NCBI GenBank assembly: GCA_009746045.1
Contig: RPFO01001393.1
Coordinates: 1 to 43,942 of the forward strand
Reading direction: 5' to 3'
DNA length: 43,942 nucleotides
Source of the DNA: Mesostigma viride
Taxonomy: Eukaryota; Streptophyta; Mesostigmatophyceae; Mesostigmatales; Mesostigmataceae
Below, one piece after another: positions 41,620-43,942 of the stretch; position 1 is the stretch's first letter, and the number at the start of each line of letters is the position of its first letter. Under the pieces are notes generated by a model, which saw only the letters and a list, made by a program, of their open reading frames with translations, was not told where the DNA came from and made no database searches. The position numbers and the translations under genes are program-made.

Positions 41620-42775
41620 GAAGTGACGAGGGGGGAGAAGGGGGCGAAGGGGGCGAAGGGGGCGAAGGGGGAGAAGGGGGAGAAGGGGGAGAAGGGGGAG
41701 AAGGGGGAGAAGGGGGAGAAGGGGGAGAAGTGGGAGAAGTGGGAGAAGTGGGAGAAGTGGGAGAAGTGGGAGAAGTGGGAGAAGTGGGAGAAGTGGGAGA
41801 AGTGGGAGAAGTGGGAGAAGGGGGAGAAGGGGGAGAAGGGGGAGAAGGGGGAGAAGGGGGAGAAGGGGGAGAAGGGGGAGAAGGGGAGAAGGGGGAGAAG
41901 GGGGAGAACGGGGAGAACGGGAGAAGGGGGAGAAGGGGAGAAGGGGGAGAAGGGGGAGAAGGGGGAGAAGGGGAGAAGGGGGAGAAGGGGGAGAAGGGGA
42001 GAAGGGGGAGAAGGGGGAGAAGGGGGAGAAGGGGAGAAGGGGAGAAGGGGAGAAGGGGGAGAAGGGGGAGAAGGGGGAGAAGGGGGAGAAGGGGGAGAAG
42101 GGGAGAAGGGGGAGAAGGGGGAGAAGGGGGAAAGGGGGAGAAGGGGAGAAGGGGGAGAAGGGGGAGAAGGGGGAGAAGGGGAGAAGGGGGAGAAGGGGGA
42201 GAAGGGGAGAAGGGGAGAAGGGGGAGAAGGGGGAGAAGGGGAGAAGGGGAGAAGGGGGAGAAGGGGGAGAAGGGGGAGAAGGGGGAGAAGGGGGAGAAGG
42301 GGGAGAAGGGGAGAAGGGGGAGAAGGGGGAGAAGGGGGAGAAGGGGAGAAGGGGAGAAGGGGGAGAAGGGGGAGAAGGGGAGAAGGGAGAAGGGGAGAAG
42401 GGGAGAAGGGGAGAAGGGGAGAAGGGGGAGAAGGGGAGAAGGGGGAGAAGGGGAGAAGGGGAGAAGGGGAGAAGGGGAGAAGGGGGAGAAGGGGAGAAGG
42501 GGGAGAAGGGGAGAAGGGGGAGAAGGGGGAAAGGGGGAGAAGGGGAGAAGGGGGAGAAGGGGAGAAGGGGAGAAGGGGAGAAGGGGAGAAGGGGAGAAGG
42601 GGGAGAAGGGGAGAAGGGAGAAGGGGAGAAGGGGAGAAGGGGGAGAAGGGGGAGAAGGGGAGAAGGGGGAGAAGGGGGAGAAGGGGGAGAAGGGGAGAAG
42701 GGGGAGAAGGGGGAGAAGGGGGAGAAGGGGGAGAAGGGGGAGAAGGGGGAGAAGGGGGAGAAGGGGGAGAAGTGA
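41620..42775 (+). repeat. G-rich minisatellite, GGGGGAGAA / GGGGAGAA
   Basis: 9- and 8-bp units alternate. A block of about eleven GTGGGAGAA units lies at 41,726-41,818, with GGGGCGAA units at the left edge. The array is almost pure purine for over 1.1 kb. Mixed 8/9 periods explain the shifting [20 protein letters not shown] frames, which are not taken as proteins. Confidence 0.95.
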
Positions 42776-42779
42776 GGAA

Positions 42780-43010
42780 ATGGAGAAGTCAAGAGGAGCC
42801 AGGCCATCCGATCCAAATGGGAAACAGTGGGAGAGGGAGGACGGTAATTAGAGCATCTGGCGGCTAAATTCAAAGATGCAGCAGAGAGACATTAAGAAGG
42901 TGGATAACATTACATGAAGTCTATCATCAAAAGGTTACTCTCAGGAAAGAGTGAATCCCAAGTGTACAAGTCTTGTGAGCTCTTGTCAAGCGAGACTTTG
43001 ATGAACAGTT
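42780..43010. other. No gene recognised
   Basis: Short spacer between the G-rich array and the ACGT-rich segment. Confidence 0.4.
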
Positions 43011-43019
43011 TCAACCAGG

Positions 43020-43470
43020 GTTGCGCGTTAATGGTGACATTACGTCATTAACGTAATTACGTGGTTTCACGTTACGCTTTACGTGGGGAAAAATGGCGCG
43101 AAAGGCCTTTACGTACGTTGCCCATTCATCTTACGTTTCTACGTTACGTTCCGCGTAAAAACGTCACGGAGAGTGGACATAAACACTGGGGGAATGTCGG
43201 CAGATACTTGCAAGGTGAAGTGGTGCTAGTGCGCTCTTGTAGGCCTAATGGCGCCGCGTCACGCCGCGGCGGCGCGGCGCCATGCGGTGCGCGGACAGCA
43301 CTGTCTAGTCTTTGCCATAAAAATGGTGGGAAATAGCTGGAAAATCAGCTTCAAAATAAGCTTTTGTGCGGTTCTACGCATTTACATTACGCACGTTAAC
43401 CTCTAGGTCTACGTTACGTTCTACGTCACCCTTTTAGACATTTTACGTGCTTAAGTTACGTGACCCCCCT
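43020..43470. other. ACGT-rich segment, possibly a small DNA element
   Basis: TTACGT/ACGTAA motifs are packed at 43,044-43,170 and 43,375-43,462, with a GC-rich centre (GCGCCGCGTCACGCCGCGGC). Symmetrical dense ends around a different centre suggest a MITE-like unit starting near CAGGGTTGCGC at 43,017, but no clear target duplication is visible. Confidence 0.4.
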
Positions 43471-43616
43471 GACCCCTGCTTTCGACCGATTTTGCTTCTC
43501 CTGCTACTTCGCCCCCCTCCCCTCCCTGCCCCCTCACAGGCCCACGGATTAATAAGCGGAGAGAAGCAAGCACGGTGTCCACTGCACACTCGCCCAGCAG
43601 CCATTCCAAACCTACC

Positions 43617-43942
43617 TATCTCTCCCTCTCCCTCCCTCTCCCTCCCTCTCCCTCCCTCTCCCTCCCTCTCCCTCCCTCTCCCTCCCTCTCCCTCCTCTCC
43701 CTCCTTCTCCCTCCCTCTCCTCCTCTCGCCCCTCCCTCTCCCTCCCTCTCCTCCTCCTCTCCCTCCCTCTCTCCTCCCTCTCCCCTCCTCTCCTCCCTCT
43801 CCTCCCTCATCCCTCCCTCTCTCCCTCTCCCTCCTCTCTCTCCCCTCGCCTCTCCTCCTCTCCTCCTCTCCCTCCCTCTCCCTCCCTCCTCTCTCCTCTC
43901 TCTCCCTCTTCCCTCCTCTCCCTGCTCCCTCTCCCTCCCTCA
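43617..43942. repeat. C/T-rich array (CTCCCTCC)n
   Basis: Almost pure pyrimidine on the plus strand (CTCTCCCTCCCTCTCC units), continuing to the window end. It is the opposite strand bias to the array at 41.6-42.8 kb. Confidence 0.93.

Noticed and set aside
41370-42873. Collagen-like GEKGEKG proteins over the G-rich array
   Set aside because: Product of 8- and 9-bp purine units; frames switch constantly and the reverse strand is equally open.
43017-43480. hAT element with CAGGGTTG termini
   Set aside because: The right end does not give a convincing matching terminus, and no 8-bp target duplication is seen; kept only as an ACGT-rich unit.

Overview
The window is eukaryotic, repeat-dominated nuclear DNA. 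It holds several non-LTR retrotransposon copies with target-site duplications, a gag/integrase retroelement, a piggyBac-like DNA element, spliceosomal-type pyrimidine tracts, TATA boxes, and many mini- and microsatellites. There is no bacterial operon structure. A plastid-type tRNA-Ser remnant, a telomere-like heptamer one base away from the plant/green-algal TTTAGGG, and the LINE types present suggest an alga or related protist. That assignment is an inference; I cannot name the species.

Layout. 1-2.65 kb: minus-strand retroelement (gag zinc knuckle, integrase, then a protease-like stretch running off the window edge) with a 71-bp tandem repeat made from its own coding sequence. 2.9-3.8 kb: possible small spliced gene, then hairpin-rich spacer. 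3.87-11.66 kb: satellite of about 195 copies of a 40-bp unit, stop-free in all six frames, followed by a CA/CG microsatellite. 11.9-14.3 kb: tRNA-Ser remnant, telomere-like heptamers, and modules marked by a 14-bp palindrome. 14.84-20.4 kb: a LINE with an 11-bp target duplication lies at the 3' end of a nearly intact R2-like element. That second element encodes a RING-H2 finger, zinc fingers, reverse transcriptase and restriction-like endonuclease in almost one reading frame, and is the best protein-coding find here. 20.5-24 kb: zinc-finger remnant, a 1.7-kb dispersed repeat, a pentanucleotide tract, two LINE pieces in opposite orientation. 24.4-25.3 kb: unknown 272-residue reading frame. 25.9-26.9 kb: retroelement 3' ends and a SINE-like unit. 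27.0-35.2 kb: a large diverged inverted duplication. One arm holds a 1.72-kb piggyBac-like element at TTAA, and the other arm preserves the empty site. The spacer carries oppositely oriented 9-bp minisatellites and two short LINE copies. 36.2-38 kb: 21-bp repeats and a LINE inserted in an inverted copy of part of the piggyBac-like element. 39.4-41.1 kb: second copy of the 1.7-kb repeat and an 80-bp LINE stub. 41.5-43.94 kb: G-rich array, an ACGT-rich segment, and a C/T-rich array.

The coding content belongs almost entirely to mobile elements. Host genes, if present, are limited to a few short, possibly spliced candidates held with low confidence. Recurring themes are short terminal hairpins just before TTAA-type tails at retroelement 3' ends, nested insertions datable from empty sites, and stop-free tandem repeats that create spurious giant reading frames.
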